Of a DNA stretch of 27,649 bases, positions 15,960 to 24,550 are shown piece by piece. The position numbers and the translations under genes were made by a program. The first letter of the stretch is position 1; each line of letters starts with the position of its first letter. The stretch is from UBA1038 sp964481445 (GTDB lineage Bacteria > Bacillota > Clostridia > Christensenellales > Aristaeellaceae): the NCBI GenBank assembly GCA_964481445.1, contig CAYZTQ010000019.1, forward strand, positions 1 to 27,649, read 5' to 3'. Below the pieces are notes generated by a model. It saw only the letters and a program-made list of their open reading frames with translations, searched no databases and was not told the origin of the DNA.

Positions 15960-18776
15960 GTGCGCATCGATCTGAGCTGTCCCGTTGAACTGTGGCACTT
16001 CCGCCTTCCGACGAAGGCTGAGCCCACGGTCAGCCTGCACATGTTCAATTTGTCTGAGAAGACGGTGGTCAGCATGCAGGCGGCCTTTATCTGCTACCGC
16101 GCGGACGGGCAGCGCCTCGGGCGGCAGGTAGAGAGAATCAGCGGCTTCAGCGGCGCGAAGCGCTCCGCCTTTGAGGTGGAGCTTGAGATTGAGGGCGGGC
16201 TTCAGGCAGCGAGCATGGATTTTGTCATCGAGAAGGTCTGGTTTATCGACGGCACGGTGTGGCGCCGCAGCCGCGATGAGCTGAGCGAATATCAGGATAA
16301 TCAGCTGCCCAAAGGCCGTCAGTTGGAAACCCTGCGGCATATCGCCGGCTCCGACGCGCGCGGTTACCCAAGCGATCAGGGGGCGGTCTGGGTCTGCGTC
16401 TGCGGCAGGCCGAACCCCGCCGCGGCCACGGAGTGCGCGCGCTGCCTGCGCGACAAGCGCGAGGTGTTCACCAAAAACAACAAGGCAGCTATCGAGACCA
16501 TCATTTTCAGGCATGAGAGCGCGCTGGAGGAAAAGGCGCGCGCCGCCCGCGAGGAAGCGGGGCGCATGCAGCAGGAGCGCGAACGGGAGGAGCTGGCCGG
16601 CAAACGGCGGCGCAGGCGCCTCATCGCGGGCGTCCTAAGCCTTGTGCTTGCGGCCGTGGCGGCCTGGGGCGTGTATTTTCACGGCATCCCCTACTACCAT
16701 TATTATCAGGCGGGGGAGCTGGTCAAGGAGGGCAAGTACCCGCAGGCCAAGGAGATCTACCTGCGGCTTGAAGACTACCGCGACGCCGCGGATCTTGCGC
16801 TGGAGTGCGATTACCTGCGCGCGAAGGAGACGGTGAAGGCCGGTACGCTGACCTCGCTGAAGGCGGCGCAGGATATTTACGAGAGCATCTCGGGCTATAA
16901 GGACGCCGCCGAGCTCGCGCTCAGCATGCGCTATGAGCGGGCGGAGCTGCTGCGCAGCGGCGGCGAGTTTGAGCAGGCCATCGCCCTGTATACCGAGCTG
17001 GGCGGCTTCCGATCCTCCGACCAGCGCGCCCTGCTGGCCCGCTATGAGTGGGCGGCCAAATTGATGGACGAGCTGGATTACGGCGCGGCCCGCGTTAAGT
17101 TTTTGGAGCTGGGCGACTACCGCGATGCCGCGCAGCTGGCGGAAGACTGCCTGTATCTGCCCGCGAACCGGTATCTTGAGCAGGGCGAGTACCAGAAGGC
17201 GCAGGCCCTGTTTGAGCAGATGGCCGATCAGGAGAAGGCGCAGCCCCGCCTGCAGGAGCTGTTCTACCGCTGGGGCGATACCCTGTTTGAGGGCAAGAGC
17301 TTTGACGAAGCGGCCGAAAAATACCTGCTGGCCGGCGACTATCTGGATTCTTCGCGTAAGGCGGCGCTCTGCCTCTACGAGCCGGCGAGGCTCTTGATGC
17401 AGGCGGAAAATTACGCCGAGGCGCGGGAGAAATTCCTCAAAATCCCCTATTTTGAGGACGCGCAGAAGCTGGCGGAAGAGTGCGCCTATCAGCTGGGCCT
17501 CGCCGCCATGCAGGAGAACCGCTATGAAGAGGCCATCGGCCTGTTTGAGCAGGCGCCCTCCGTGCAGGCCTCGCACGAATCGGCGCTGGAGGCTTCCTAC
17601 CTCTATGCACAGCAGCTGGAAGCGCAGGGCGATAAGGAAAAGGCCGTGCAGTATTATCAGCAGGCGAAGGATTATTCGGACGCGGCCGACAAGGCGCTCA
17701 GCCTGCGCTACGATCTGGGCATCGAGGCCGCCAACGCGAAAGACTTTGACAAAGCGGCTGAGATTTTCTCGGCGCTCGGCGACTATCAGAACAGCCGGGA
17801 AGAGGGGGAACGCGCCCGCTACAACCGCGCGGTCACCCGTCTGGAGGCCGGGCAGCACGAGCAGGCGATCAGCGATTTCGCGGCGCTGGGAGACTATCAA
17901 AAGAGCGCCGACTACTTAAAACAGGCCCACTATCAGCTGGCCGCCAGCCTGTCTCAGGAGGGCAAGCTTTCAGAAGCCGCGGATCATTACCGGCTGGCCG
18001 CCGATTATCAGGACGCGGCGGAGCGCCTGAAGGAAAGCCTGTATCTGCTGGCCAAACAGAAGCTTGAGGCGGGCGAGCGCGAAGCCGCCACCCTGCTGCT
18101 GAAGGAGGTCGGCGCTTATCAGGACGCTGAAGAGCTTTTGAACGGCACCGCCTACCAGCTGGCGACCGAGCTGAAGGAGCAGGGAAAGCTTCGCCAGGCG
18201 GCGGAGCAGTTCTCCCTGATCGCCGGTTATTCCGACGCGGCGGAGCAGGCGAGCGCCAGCTACGACCTGTATTATCAGGATGCCTTTGAGGCGGCGCGCG
18301 CCGCGCTGAAAGCGGGCGACTACAAGGCCGCCATGGAGGCGCTGGAGCCGCTTGACCGCGAGAACCCCGGCGAAAAGTACAAGCAGGTCAGCGGCATGTA
18401 CAAGGAGGCGGTCTACGGCTACGCCGGCGAGCTGTACAGACAGAAGAAGCCCTATGAGGCGCTGCCCTACTACCGCAGGATTACCGATTACAAGGACGTC
18501 GCCTCCCACCGGCTGACCCGTGTGCCCTACCGCATTCTGGGCAAGTGGCAGACGGCGGACGGCGCCATGGTGATGGAGTTCCGGGAGGACGGCACCTGCA
18601 CCATTGGCGAGCGCGAGTATTATTTCTTCGCGCAGAACTACTCCCTGCAGGTCGGCGACCGGCAGGAGGAGCTGGACATTTCCTTCAACATCCTCAACCT
18701 GACGGACTCAAGCCTCAACCTGCGGCGCCAGTCGCCGCGCGCCTCCTACCGCATGAGCAAGGTTGAAACGCCCTGA
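15960..18776 (+). CDS. Large membrane protein: zinc ribbon, coiled coil, TM helix, TPR-like repeats
   Basis: A 938-residue protein of unknown function, started at the GTG at 15960 with AGGAGG 7 nt upstream. Residues 1-130 form a beta-rich domain. A zinc-ribbon motif, C-X-C-G-X9-C-X2-C, uses Cys146, 148, 159 and 162. A charged coiled coil (185-215) and an Arg/Lys cluster lead into one TM helix at 221-240. From about 245 to 870 there are roughly 17 tetratricopeptide-like units of about 36 residues, with the recurring form LGDYxDAAxLA followed by YxxAxxLxxGxYxxA. A small beta domain (LGKWQTADGAMVMEFREDG onward) closes the protein. The Arg/Lys-before-TM rule predicts a cytoplasmic zinc ribbon and extracytoplasmic repeats, which suggests a scaffold. 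Its stop overlaps the acyltransferase start by one base. Confidence 0.85.
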   Translation: MRIDLSCPVELWHFRLPTKAEPTVSLHMFNLSEKTVVSMQAAFICYRADGQRLGRQVERISGFSGAKRSAFEVELEIEGGLQAASMDFVIEKVWFIDGTVWRRSRDELSEYQDNQLPKGRQLETLRHIAGSDARGYPSDQGAVWVCVCGRPNPAAATECARCLRDKREVFTKNNKAAIETIIFRHESALEEKARAAREEAGRMQQEREREELAGKRRRRRLIAGVLSLVLAAVAAWGVYFHGIPYYHYYQAGELVKEGKYPQAKEIYLRLEDYRDAADLALECDYLRAKETVKAGTLTSLKAAQDIYESISGYKDAAELALSMRYERAELLRSGGEFEQAIALYTELGGFRSSDQRALLARYEWAAKLMDELDYGAARVKFLELGDYRDAAQLAEDCLYLPANRYLEQGEYQKAQALFEQMADQEKAQPRLQELFYRWGDTLFEGKSFDEAAEKYLLAGDYLDSSRKAALCLYEPARLLMQAENYAEAREKFLKIPYFEDAQKLAEECAYQLGLAAMQENRYEEAIGLFEQAPSVQASHESALEASYLYAQQLEAQGDKEKAVQYYQQAKDYSDAADKALSLRYDLGIEAANAKDFDKAAEIFSALGDYQNSREEGERARYNRAVTRLEAGQHEQAISDFAALGDYQKSADYLKQAHYQLAASLSQEGKLSEAADHYRLAADYQDAAERLKESLYLLAKQKLEAGEREAATLLLKEVGAYQDAEELLNGTAYQLATELKEQGKLRQAAEQFSLIAGYSDAAEQASASYDLYYQDAFEAARAALKAGDYKAAMEALEPLDRENPGEKYKQVSGMYKEAVYGYAGELYRQKKPYEALPYYRRITDYKDVASHRLTRVPYRILGKWQTADGAMVMEFREDGTCTIGEREYYFFAQNYSLQVGDRQEELDISFNILNLTDSSLNLRRQSPRASYRMSKVETP

Positions 18777-19990
18777 TGCAGACGCTGATCGCCCGCTACA
18801 AAGAGCTGACGCGCCTGCCGGAAAATGGCGAGATTCCGGCGCTGCACGGCATCCGCGCGCTGATGATCTTTGTCATCGCGGCTTTTCATATCTGGCAGCA
18901 GAGCTGGCTGACGCCCCGCATCGCGCTGTTTGGACGGGTATACAGCGCGGACACGCTGCTGCGCAGCGGCTATATGTGGGTGGACGGCCTGCTGCTGCTA
19001 TCCGGCTTTCTGTGCTATCTGCCCTATGCCGAGGCGGCGGCGGCAGGCAGGCCCCTGCCGCAGATCCTGCCCTTTTACCGCAGGCGCTTTCTCCGCATCG
19101 TGCCGGGCTATGTCTTTCATCTGCTGGTCATTGCGCTTATCGTGGCGCTGCCGCAGCGCCTCTTCCGTACCCCCGGCGATCTGGCGATGGACGTGCTGGC
19201 GCACCTCAGCTTCACCCACACCTTTTTCTATTTCAGCTACTACGCGACGCCGCTCAACGGCGCGCTGTGGACGCTGGCGATAGAAATGCAGTTTTACCTG
19301 ATCTTCCCCCTGCTCGCGCGGGCCTTTGCCAGAATGCCCGCGCTCACCTACGCCCTGATGGCGGGGGCGGCCTTCGCCTTCCGCGCTGTTGTGGCCGGCT
19401 GGCCGGATACGAGCATGGGCTTCAACCAGCTGCCCGCCTTCCTGGATGTGTACGCCAACGGCTTTGTCGCGGCGGGCATCTATACCAGCCTGCGCCGCCG
19501 CATGAAGGAGGACGGCTGGACGCGCGTGCTGATGACGGCCTGCGCGCTGGCGGCCTTTGCCGCGCTGGCGCAGCTGGCAAGCGGTCAGGCGGCTGAACCC
19601 CTGGGCGAGGGGATACGCCTCGGGCAGATGGCCCGGCGTTACCCGCAGTCGGTTCTGACAGCGCTGTGCATGCTGGGCTTTTCGCTGGGGCTGGGCGGCT
19701 TTAGGCTGCTGTTTGGCAACCCGTTCACCCGCTTTCTGTCCGGCATCAGCTACCAGTTTTACATGTGGCACCAGATTCTGGCCGTGCAGCTGCGGAGGTG
19801 GAACCTGCCCTACTCCGAGCTTGCGGAGCCCAACCGCGCGGGCGATCTCCTCTGGCAGAGGCGGTATACCTGGCTGTGCTGGCTGGGCGCGCTCGCGCTG
19901 GCCGTGCTTTGTACCTATCTGATCGAGCGCCCGCTGGCAAGGCTGGCGGGATCCAGAAGCAAAATAAAAAAGGAGAGAAATCGCACATGA
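18776..19990 (+). CDS. Acyltransferase 3 family membrane protein (OafA-like)
   Basis: A 404-residue polytopic membrane protein of the acyltransferase-3 family, which O-acylates cell-surface glycans, antibiotics or lipids. Diagnostic segments are ALHGIRALMIFVIAAFHIW near residues 22-40, with the family's Arg and His, an RRRFLRIVPGY-type motif around residues 103-113, and LWTLAIEMQFYLIFPLL around 160-180. About ten hydrophobic segments follow, and the C-terminus is basic. It has no SGNH extension, so it is a stand-alone acyltransferase. It overlaps the TPR gene by 1 nt and the aminopeptidase gene by 4 nt (ATGA). The acceptor is probably an envelope polymer, but the sequence does not show which. 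Confidence 0.9.
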   Translation: MQTLIARYKELTRLPENGEIPALHGIRALMIFVIAAFHIWQQSWLTPRIALFGRVYSADTLLRSGYMWVDGLLLLSGFLCYLPYAEAAAAGRPLPQILPFYRRRFLRIVPGYVFHLLVIALIVALPQRLFRTPGDLAMDVLAHLSFTHTFFYFSYYATPLNGALWTLAIEMQFYLIFPLLARAFARMPALTYALMAGAAFAFRAVVAGWPDTSMGFNQLPAFLDVYANGFVAAGIYTSLRRRMKEDGWTRVLMTACALAAFAALAQLASGQAAEPLGEGIRLGQMARRYPQSVLTALCMLGFSLGLGGFRLLFGNPFTRFLSGISYQFYMWHQILAVQLRRWNLPYSELAEPNRAGDLLWQRRYTWLCWLGALALAVLCTYLIERPLARLAGSRSKIKKERNRT

Positions 19991-21111
19991 AGGACCCGAG
20001 AATTACAAAACTGGCGGATATACTGGTCAACTACTCCACGGCAGTAAAGCCTGGGGAAAAGATACTGATCGAGGACCGCGGCATCAACCGCGAGCTGGTG
20101 GTGGCGCTTGTCAAGGCCGTGTACGCCGCGGGCGGCATCCCCGCCGTCAGCCTGATGGACGGCGAGGTCGACCGCGCCCTGATGCAGGGCTATACCAAAG
20201 AGCAGCTGGATTGGTACGCCGAAATGGACTCAAGGCGCATGAGCGACTGCGCGGCCTATATCGCCGTAAGAGGCGGCAGCAATGTGTTTGAATCCGCCGA
20301 CGTGCCGCAGGAGAAAAAGCAGCTGTACAGCCTGCGCTACGGCCAACCCGTGCACATGCAGATCCGCGTGCCCAAGACCCGCTGGGTGGTGCTGCGCTAC
20401 CCCAGCTCCGCCATGGCGCAGCAGGCCGGTATGAGCACCGAGAGCTTTGAGGATTTCTTCTTCAAGGTCTGCACGCTGGATTACCGCGCCATGAGCCGGG
20501 CGATGGATCCGCTGGTCGCTTTGATGCAGCGCACCGACCGGGTGCGGCTGACCGCGAAGGGCACCGATCTTACTTTCTCCATCAAGGGGCAGACGGCCAT
20601 CAAGTGCGACGGCTTCCTCAACATCCCGGACGGAGAAGTCTATACCTCGCCCATCAAGGGCAGCGTGGAGGGCGTGCTGCAGTACAATACGCCCACGCTC
20701 TATCAGGGCCTGACCCACGAGAACGTGCGCCTGGTGTTCAAGCAGGGCAAAATCGTGGAAGCGACCGGCAACTACACCAAAGAGCTGAACGAGATCCTCG
20801 ATACCGACGAGGGCGCGCGCTATATCGGCGAGTTCGCCATCGGCGTCAACCCCTTTATCAAAGAGCCCATGAAGGATACGCTGTTTGACGAGAAGATTCA
20901 GGGTTCCTTCCACTTTACGCCCGGCAACAGCTACGACGACGCGCCCAACGGCAACAAGTCGGCCGTCCACTGGGATATGGTCTGCATCCAGCGGCCGGAA
21001 TACGGCGGCGGCGATATGTATTTTGACGATGTGCTGGTCCGCCATGACGGCCGCTTTGTGCTGCCGGAACTGCAGGGGCTCAATCCCGAAGCGTTTGAGG
21101 AGAAAGAATAA
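19987..21111 (+). CDS. M29 family aminopeptidase (AmpS/PepS-like)
   Basis: A 374-residue cytoplasmic metallo-aminopeptidase. The metal and active-site residues expected for M29 are all visible: Glu217 (PDGEVY), Glu282 (IGEFAIG), His309 (SFHF), Tyr316 (GNSY), His328 and Asp330 (HWD). The spacing matches AmpS apart from a shorter Tyr-to-His interval. It should trim N-terminal residues from peptides. The ATG at 19987 has AAGGAG upstream within the acyltransferase 3' end and overlaps that stop by 4 nt. Upstream in-frame codons back to 19765 lie inside the acyltransferase and are rejected. It overlaps the next gene by one base (TAATG). Confidence 0.92.
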   Translation: MKDPRITKLADILVNYSTAVKPGEKILIEDRGINRELVVALVKAVYAAGGIPAVSLMDGEVDRALMQGYTKEQLDWYAEMDSRRMSDCAAYIAVRGGSNVFESADVPQEKKQLYSLRYGQPVHMQIRVPKTRWVVLRYPSSAMAQQAGMSTESFEDFFFKVCTLDYRAMSRAMDPLVALMQRTDRVRLTAKGTDLTFSIKGQTAIKCDGFLNIPDGEVYTSPIKGSVEGVLQYNTPTLYQGLTHENVRLVFKQGKIVEATGNYTKELNEILDTDEGARYIGEFAIGVNPFIKEPMKDTLFDEKIQGSFHFTPGNSYDDAPNGNKSAVHWDMVCIQRPEYGGGDMYFDDVLVRHDGRFVLPELQGLNPEAFEEKE

Positions 21112-21926
21112 TGAATACGAACCCGATTACGCTCAAGATGGGCGGCGCCGCGCCCGACGTGGTCATCCGCCCCTATTTGCTGGATAACTCGCCTGAGATC
21201 GAAGCGGACAGAAAGCATCCTCTGGTGGTTCTGCTGCCGGGCGGCGGCTACTTCTTCCGCTCCTTCAGGGAGGATGAACCCATCGCGGTGCGCCTGCTGG
21301 GCGAGGGCATCAGCACCTGCGTGGTGGAATACTGCGTGACGCCCCATATCTTCCCCGCCGCCATGCTGCAGGTGCTGCGCACCATCGCCTACGCCAGGCA
21401 GCACAGCGAGGAATGGCACATTGACCCTGATAAAATCATCGTGATGGGCTTCTCGGCGGGCGGCCACCTCGCGGCCAGCACCGGCGTTTTCTGGAGCAAG
21501 CCCTTCTACGCCGAGAAAATCGGCCTGACGCCTGAAGAGGTGCGGCCCAACGGCCTGATGCTGGGCTATCCCGTCATCAGCTCGGGCGAGTTCGCGCACA
21601 GGGATTCCATCAAGAACCTGCTGGGCGAGGAGATTGATATTTTCAGCCAGACGGTGTCGCTGGAGCTGCAGGTCAATAAGGACGTGCCGCCCACCTTCCT
21701 GTGGCATACCTGGTTTGATCAGGCCGTACCGGTAGAAAACTCGCTGCTGTTCGCCTCCGCGCTGCGCAAGGTGAATGTACCGGTGGCTTTGCATATCTTT
21801 ACCAAGGGCGTGCACGGCATTTCGCTGTCCAACGATCAGGTCTACGGGCCGGATAATAGGCTCAACGCCCGCGGCGACGTTGCCCGCTGGGTTGAACTGT
21901 TTGTCGATTGGCTGCGCCAGCTCTGA
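21111..21926 (+). CDS. Alpha/beta-hydrolase, BD-FAE/acetyl-esterase-like
   Basis: A 271-residue cytoplasmic esterase-type hydrolase. The oxyanion-hole motif is PGGGYFF at about 43-49. The nucleophile elbow is GFSAGGH with Ser115, and the likely acid and base are Asp203 (TWFDQAVP) and His235 (GVHGIS), completing a catalytic triad. Its closest recognisable style is the BD-FAE/acetyl xylan esterase group that deacylates sugars. It is coupled to the aminopeptidase by a 1-nt overlap, and its 3' end overlaps the presumed hemW start. It lacks a signal peptide, so any substrate would have to be imported. An ester-removing enzyme near an acyl-adding one (18776-19990) is notable but not proof of a shared target. 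Confidence 0.9.
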   Translation: MNTNPITLKMGGAAPDVVIRPYLLDNSPEIEADRKHPLVVLLPGGGYFFRSFREDEPIAVRLLGEGISTCVVEYCVTPHIFPAAMLQVLRTIAYARQHSEEWHIDPDKIIVMGFSAGGHLAASTGVFWSKPFYAEKIGLTPEEVRPNGLMLGYPVISSGEFAHRDSIKNLLGEEIDIFSQTVSLELQVNKDVPPTFLWHTWFDQAVPVENSLLFASALRKVNVPVALHIFTKGVHGISLSNDQVYGPDNRLNARGDVARWVELFVDWLRQL

Positions 21927-23065
21927 GCCCCGAATTAGGGCTTTACATCCATATCCCCTTTTGCGCGAAGAAGTGCGGCTACTGCGATTTTCCCTCGTTT
22001 GAAGGCTGCATGCATTTTCGCGCGCCCTATGTGAAACGGCTGGTTTACGAGATAACGGAGCGGGCGGAAGGCTATGGCCACCCCCTCATCCATACCGTGT
22101 TCATCGGCGGCGGCACGCCGAGCCTGCTGCAGCCGCAGCAGATAAGCGAGGTGCTGAGCGCCCTGCGCCGCAGCTTCCCGCTGGCGGAGGGGGCCGAAAT
22201 CAGTTGCGAAGCCAACCCCGGCGCGCTGACGGAGCGCTTTGTGGACGCACTGCTGGAAGGCGGCGTCAACCGCCTGTCGCTGGGCGCGCAGAGCGCGGAC
22301 GCGGGCCAGCTTTCGCTGCTGGGGCGTCAGCACTCGTGGCCTCAGGTGGAGCAGGCGGTGCGCCTTGCGAGACGGGTTGGTTTTGACAACATCAACATCG
22401 ATTTGATGCTCGGCATCCCGGGGCAGACCCTTTCCATGTGGCAGGATACGCTGGAAGAGGCGCTCGCCCTGCCGCCCGGGCATCTTAGCTGTTACGGGCT
22501 GATTGTGGAAGACGGCACGCCCCTGCAGCGCAAAATCGAAAGCGGCGAGCTGGCGCTTCCCCCGGAAGAGGAGGAGCGGGCGATGTATGACTATGCCATC
22601 AGCCGCCTTCAGGCAGCCGGTCTTCTCCAGTACGAAATCAGCAATTTCGCCCTGCCCGGCCGCGCCTGCCGGCACAACCTCAACTGCTGGCGCAGAGAAG
22701 ACTATCTGGGCTTCGGCTCGGCCGCCCACGGGCTTGAATATGGGCATACCCGCCGCGTCAACCCGGCCGGCATTGAGGCCTACCTGCGGGGCGAGCCGCC
22801 CCTCGTCCAGCGCCTGAGCCGCGGGGAGCGCATGTTTGAATCGGTCATGCTGGGCCTGCGCCTGCGGGAGGGCCTCAGCCTTTCCCGTTTTGAAGAGGTG
22901 TACGGCCTCCCCTTTGACGGCGTTTACGGCGGCGCGGCAGAGGCCGCCGTCAGGCTCGGGAGGGCGGAGTATACCGCGGACGGCTTCTTCAGGCTGACCC
23001 GCAGGGGCATGGACCTGATGAATACCGTGCTTCTTGACTTTATGCCGGCAGATTCATTATCATGA
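21908..23065 (+). CDS. hemW: HemW-like radical SAM protein
   Basis: A radical SAM protein of the HemN/HemW family, about 385 residues. CXXXCXXC cysteines (19, 23, 26) bind the 4Fe-4S cluster. The FIGGGTPS motif is at about 65-72, and there is a YLGFG segment after a HNLNCW motif at 256-261. HemW proteins usually have HNXXYW there for heme binding, so the Tyr-to-Cys change is unusual. The length and lack of a HemN N-terminal extension favour HemW (heme chaperone) over coproporphyrinogen dehydrogenase. The start is uncertain: TTG at 21908, overlapping the hydrolase gene by 19 nt and without a clear ribosome binding site, is the best I can find. Confidence 0.88.
   Translation: MAAPALSPELGLYIHIPFCAKKCGYCDFPSFEGCMHFRAPYVKRLVYEITERAEGYGHPLIHTVFIGGGTPSLLQPQQISEVLSALRRSFPLAEGAEISCEANPGALTERFVDALLEGGVNRLSLGAQSADAGQLSLLGRQHSWPQVEQAVRLARRVGFDNINIDLMLGIPGQTLSMWQDTLEEALALPPGHLSCYGLIVEDGTPLQRKIESGELALPPEEEERAMYDYAISRLQAAGLLQYEISNFALPGRACRHNLNCWRREDYLGFGSAAHGLEYGHTRRVNPAGIEAYLRGEPPLVQRLSRGERMFESVMLGLRLREGLSLSRFEEVYGLPFDGVYGGAAEAAVRLGRAEYTADGFFRLTRRGMDLMNTVLLDFMPADSLS
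23034..23063 (+). promoter_or_regulatory. Promoter of the five-repeat SH3b gene
   Basis: TTGACT (23034-23039) and TATCAT (23058-23063), each five of six consensus bases, are 18 bp apart. The promoter lies inside the 3' end of hemW, about 60 nt before the SH3b gene start, so the gene probably has its own transcript. Confidence 0.65.
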
Positions 23066-23123
23066 ATGCAAGAAATGTACAGTCTGCCGCGTTATATCAA
23101 TACAAAGGCAGAGGAGGTTTCCG

Positions 23124-24329
23124 ATGAAACTCACGAACAAGGCGCTCAGCCTCCTGCTTGCCGCCCTTGTGCTGGCAGGCGCGGCCCTGCCGCTGCAGGC
23201 GGCGGCCGTTCCGGTTGAGAATGTCTACGCATACGTGGTCAACACTTCCTGGCTCAACATCCGCTCCGGCCCCGGCCTGGGCTACGAGGTGCTGGGTCAG
23301 GCGCTGCGCAACGAGCTGGTGCAGATTCTTTCCTATGAAGACGGCTCTACCTGGGTCAGCGCGCGCATCGTGTCCAGCGGCGTTGTCGGGTTTATGGATT
23401 CAACCTATCTTTCCACCACGCCCGCAGCCGCGGTGACCCCCGCGCCTTCTGTGCCTGTCACCCCCATGGTTTCTTCGCCCATCAACATGCGCGCCGTGGT
23501 CAAGAACCCGGTGCCCACCCAGTTTCTGAACCTGCGGCAGTACGCCTCGTACTCCGCGCCGGTGCTGGGCATCTATTACAACGGCACGCAGATGACCGTC
23601 ATCAACGAGACGGACGGCTGGTACTACGTGCAGATGGATTCGGGCCTGCGCGGCTATTTCCGCCGCGAGTACGTGAGCTTTGATCTGGAGGGCAGCGCCC
23701 CCGGCATCCCGTCCATTATCGATACGGCCTATATCACTTCTTCCGGCGGGCGCGTCAACGTGCGCCAGGGCCCGGGCTACAACTACGCGGTCATCGCCTC
23801 CTACTACCCGGGCAAGAAGGTCTCCGTCTACTCCAAATCGGGCACCTTCTGGCAGGTGTCGGTAGACGGGCTGATCGGCTACATCGACCACAACTTCCTG
23901 AAAACTTCCGGCAGCGGCGGCGGGTCTACGACAGGCAACGCGACCGTGAAGGGCAGCGGCAGCCTCAACCTGCGCGCGCTGCCCAGCACCCGGGCGCGCG
24001 TGCTGGGGCAGTACGCGCCCGGCACCTCGGTCAAGGTGACCGCGCAGGGCCTTGACTGGTGCGCCGTCACCATCCCCTCCTCGGGCGTCAAGGGCTACTT
24101 TATGACCAGGTATCTGAAGCTCTCCGGCCTGCCTGAAATACCGACCAAAATCGTCAAGAATAGCGGCAGCTATGTCAACCTGCGCAGCCAGAACAGCCAG
24201 AGCAGCAATGTCATCACCAAGGTGCCGCACAACAGCGTGGTCACCATCCTGACGCCGCCCAGCGGCGGCTGGTCGCGGGTGCGCTACGGCAGCGTGAACG
24301 GCTATATGATGAGTTATTTCCTCAAGTAA
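23124..24329 (+). CDS. Secreted protein with five SH3b repeats
   Basis: A 401-residue exported protein. The signal peptide is residues 1-27 (cleavage LQAAA-type, no lipobox). Five bacterial SH3 repeats follow, at about 34-97, 122-187, 200-261, 272-333 and 341-401. Each has the WLNIRSGPGxxYxVLG-type beginning and GYM/GYF-xxxYL end. A Pro/Thr/Ala linker separates the first two. There is no NlpC/P60 or amidase domain, so it is probably a wall-binding protein or a wall-targeting partner. The start is fixed by GAGGAGG 6 nt upstream. A 30-residue in-frame extension is rejected because it precedes the signal peptide and lies in the promoter and hemW end. Confidence 0.88.
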   Translation: MKLTNKALSLLLAALVLAGAALPLQAAAVPVENVYAYVVNTSWLNIRSGPGLGYEVLGQALRNELVQILSYEDGSTWVSARIVSSGVVGFMDSTYLSTTPAAAVTPAPSVPVTPMVSSPINMRAVVKNPVPTQFLNLRQYASYSAPVLGIYYNGTQMTVINETDGWYYVQMDSGLRGYFRREYVSFDLEGSAPGIPSIIDTAYITSSGGRVNVRQGPGYNYAVIASYYPGKKVSVYSKSGTFWQVSVDGLIGYIDHNFLKTSGSGGGSTTGNATVKGSGSLNLRALPSTRARVLGQYAPGTSVKVTAQGLDWCAVTIPSSGVKGYFMTRYLKLSGLPEIPTKIVKNSGSYVNLRSQNSQSSNVITKVPHNSVVTILTPPSGGWSRVRYGSVNGYMMSYFLK

Positions 24330-24345
24330 TATTGTATAGGTGTCA

Positions 24346-24376
24346 AAAAAGGGACTGCGCGAGGCAGCCCCTTTTT
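24346..24376. terminator. Bidirectional intrinsic terminator
   Basis: AAAAAGGG (24346-24353) and CCCTTTTT (24369-24376) pair. Inside them CTGC pairs with GCAG across one A-C mismatch, around a GCGAG loop. A-tracts and T-tracts on both sides let it work in either direction. It closes the SH3b gene and could catch transcripts from the convergent glyA side. Confidence 0.85.
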
Positions 24377-24390
24377 GATAGATTTCTGTC

Positions 24391-24550
24391 ATACCAATGA
24401 AATTTGTTCATGCATCCAAAGCGGCGAGGAATTTTGGCCTGAGGCAAGAAGTGAAAGCGAAGGCGTAGCAGCGCTACGTCAAGCTTTCCGCGACACAGTA
24501 TCAGGCTAAAATAACCGCCGCGATGATGCGTTAACAAGTTGAATTGGTAT
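24391..24550. repeat. 160-bp imperfect palindrome, MITE-like intergenic element
   Basis: The ends ATACCAAT (24391) and ATTGGTAT (24550) are perfect inverted repeats, and the pairing continues inward through matched blocks: TTGTT/AACAA, GCATC/GATGC, GGCG/CGCC and ATTTT.GCCTGA against its partner, then GAAAGC/GCTTTC and CGTAGC/GCTACG. The centre is at 24471 with an AGC loop, so the whole element folds into one long hairpin. It carries no gene. TA dinucleotides sit at both tips, compatible with a Tc1/IS630-type target, though this is weak evidence. Its right end contributes the first base of the glyA stop codon. Confidence 0.75.

Noticed and set aside
16635..17900. Minus-strand frame of 421 codons within the TPR gene
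   Set aside because: It mirrors the repeat periodicity of the sense gene and has no start signals. The sense frame has coherent TPR-like repeats.
16750..18500. Repeated TPR-coding units considered as a DNA repeat or CRISPR-like array
   Set aside because: The periodicity is about 108 bp at the protein level with strongly diverged DNA, and the frame is open throughout, so this is protein repeat structure. No CRISPR array is seen anywhere in the window.
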